Positions 62,954 through 64,000 of a DNA stretch of 64,000 bases are shown here, piece after piece. Source of the stretch: Scleromatobacter sp045810285. Lineage in GTDB: Bacteria; Pseudomonadota; Gammaproteobacteria; Burkholderiales; Burkholderiaceae_C. Below the pieces are notes generated by a model that did no database searches, was not told the origin of the DNA, and saw only the letters and a program-made list of their open reading frames with translations. The first letter of the stretch is position 1; each line of letters begins with the position of its first letter. The stretch covers positions 1 through 64,000 of the forward strand of contig JBJMWE010000281.1 of assembly GCA_045810285.1 (NCBI GenBank). The letters run 5' to 3'. The translations under genes were made by a program, and so were the position numbers.

Positions 62954-63457
62954 TCAGCCGTTGCGCCGCGGCAGCTTCCAGCCCGGCCGCGCGAAGTGGC
63001 AGGTGTAGCCGTTGGGGAACAGCTGCAGGTAGTCCTGGTGCTCGGCCTCGGCCTCCCAGAACGCACCGGCCGGCTCGAGCTCGGTCACGACCCGGCCCGG
63101 CCACAGGCCGGACGCGTCGACGTCCTTGATCGTGTCCTCGGCTACCGCCTTCTGCTCGGGCGTGGTGTAGTAGATCGCCGAGCGGTAGCTCATGCCGACG
63201 TCGTTGCCCTGGCGGTTCTTCGTGCTCGGATCATGGATCTGGAAGAAGAACTCGAGCAGGTCGCGATAGCTGATGACCGCCGGGTCGAACACGATCTCGA
63301 TGCCCTCGGCGTGGGTGCCGTGGCGCCGGTAGGTGGCGTTCTCGACGTCGCCGCCGGTGTAGCCGACGCGGGTCTCCAGCACGCCGGGCTTGTGGCGGAT
63401 CAGCTCCTGCATGCCCCAGAAACAGCCCCCCGCCAGCACTGCACGTTCCGTCGTCAT
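62954..63457 (-). CDS. msrA: Peptide methionine-S-sulfoxide reductase MsrA
   Basis: A 167-residue enzyme with the active-site motif GCFWG (AVLAGGCFWGMQEL, catalytic Cys near residue 12), followed by GVLETRVGYTGG, YRRHGTHAEGIEIVFDP and HDPSTKNRQGNDVGMSYRSA. It repairs methionine-S-sulfoxide in proteins using thioredoxin. It overlaps msrB by four bases (ATGA) and is translated after it. The stop lies 13 bases from the convergent VWA gene. Confidence 0.95.
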   Translation of the reverse strand: MTTERAVLAGGCFWGMQELIRHKPGVLETRVGYTGGDVENATYRRHGTHAEGIEIVFDPAVISYRDLLEFFFQIHDPSTKNRQGNDVGMSYRSAIYYTTPEQKAVAEDTIKDVDASGLWPGRVVTELEPAGAFWEAEAEHQDYLQLFPNGYTCHFARPGWKLPRRNG

Positions 63458-63903
63458 TGCACGTCCTCCACTTGATCCAGGTATTGCCCGTAACCTTCGG
63501 CCTCCATGCGCTCGCGCGGCACGAAGCGCAACGAGGCGGAGTTGATGCAGTAGCGCAGGCCGCCGCGGTCGCGCGGCCCGTCCGGGAACACGTGGCCCAG
63601 GTGGCTGTCGCCATGGTGCGAACGCACCTCGGTGCGGATCATGCCGTGCGTGACGTCGCGGAACTCGTCCACGAAGCCCTGCGTGATCGGCTTGGTGAAA
63701 CTGGGCCAGCCGCAGCCCGACTCGTACTTGTCCGAGGACGCGAACAGCGGCTCGCCGGACACGATGTCGACGTAGATCCCCGCCGCCTTGTTGTGCAGCA
63801 GTTCCCCGGTGCCGGGGCGTTCCGTGCCGCTTTCCTGCGTCACGTGGCGTTGGATGGGCGTCAGCTGGGCCAGCGCCTCGGGGGTCTTCCTGTACTCGGA
63901 CAT
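63454..63903 (-). CDS. msrB: Peptide methionine-R-sulfoxide reductase MsrB
   Basis: A 149-residue enzyme: ESGCGWPSFTKPI and the catalytic Cys in GGLRYCINSASLRF, together with THGMIRTEVRSHHGDSHLGH. The two zinc-binding CxxC pairs of many MsrB proteins are absent (YVDIVSGEPLF instead of a CxxC), so it is the zinc-free type. It reduces methionine-R-sulfoxide, complementing MsrA. The ATG at 63903 has AGGAG upstream and was preferred to a longer frame from 63966. The last 97 bases of the window, ahead of this start, show no other gene. Confidence 0.95.
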   Translation of the reverse strand: MSEYRKTPEALAQLTPIQRHVTQESGTERPGTGELLHNKAAGIYVDIVSGEPLFASSDKYESGCGWPSFTKPITQGFVDEFRDVTHGMIRTEVRSHHGDSHLGHVFPDGPRDRGGLRYCINSASLRFVPRERMEAEGYGQYLDQVEDVQ

Positions 63904-64000
63904 GTCATTTGCTCCTGCGACGACGTCCCTGCCATGTAGGGCCGGGACGCCTCTTCTCAAGTTCACGGGCGCGGATCACGCGCCGGGCGCCGCACGCCAT

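Overview
The window is very GC-rich and reads as chromosome of a plant- or soil-associated betaproteobacterium, most likely Burkholderiales. The basis is codon use with G/C in third positions throughout, a PEP-CTERM protein, a NodT-type RND pump, the fused RhaD aldolase/dehydrogenase, and a YecA/UPF0149 protein. The species cannot be named from sequence alone. I found no tRNA, rRNA, CRISPR array, transposase or phage gene.

Layout. 1-2.2 kb: the 3' part of a three-module glycosyltransferase. 2.6-4.7 kb: a subtilisin-like protease gene carrying a frameshift. 4.7-15.6 kb: an L-rhamnose island, with a divergent LysR regulator and a seven-gene operon (fused aldolase/dehydrogenase, isomerase, RhaSTPQ ABC importer, FGGY kinase). 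15.8-17.7 kb: a SEC-C protein and a LacI regulator. 17.9-26.8 kb: six consecutive exported glycosidases (GH43, GH27, GH43, GH51, GH43 with a CBM6-like module, GH62) aimed at arabinose-decorated plant polysaccharides, with two palindromic operator candidates ahead of the first. 27-35.6 kb: a serine hydrolase lipoprotein, an RND efflux system (adaptor, pump, TetR, outer-membrane factor) with two matching 24-bp operator candidates, and an alpha/beta hydrolase. 35.7-42.2 kb: a small secreted protein, a tandem palindromic repeat, a PEP-CTERM protein, a large GH3 lipoprotein, a divergent LacI regulator and an SRPBCC protein.

42.7-48.2 kb is the least familiar region. A winged-helix/TolB-like putative regulator is followed by twin GTTACCGTAAC dyads and a set of small genes. 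Four of these encode paralogous proteins that resemble the RebB ('killing trait', R-body) family. They are followed by four small, tightly overlapped genes of unknown function, including a membrane protein, and by a nitrilase-fold protein with a recognisable Glu-Lys-Cys triad. The intergenic stretch between the first two paralogues is packed with RNA hairpins. I regard this as the best candidate for an undescribed system.

48.4-64 kb: an SRPBCC protein, a YdeI-type protein, a terminator and a palindromic repeat. Then a tight ion-transport operon (MarR, CLC channel with CBS domains, HPP protein with CBS domains, CPA2 antiporter, hemerythrin-like protein), a SWIM / DUF5691 / MoxR AAA+ / DUF5682 / VWA operon comparable to E. 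coli yehLMPQ, and finally msrB-msrA on the minus strand.
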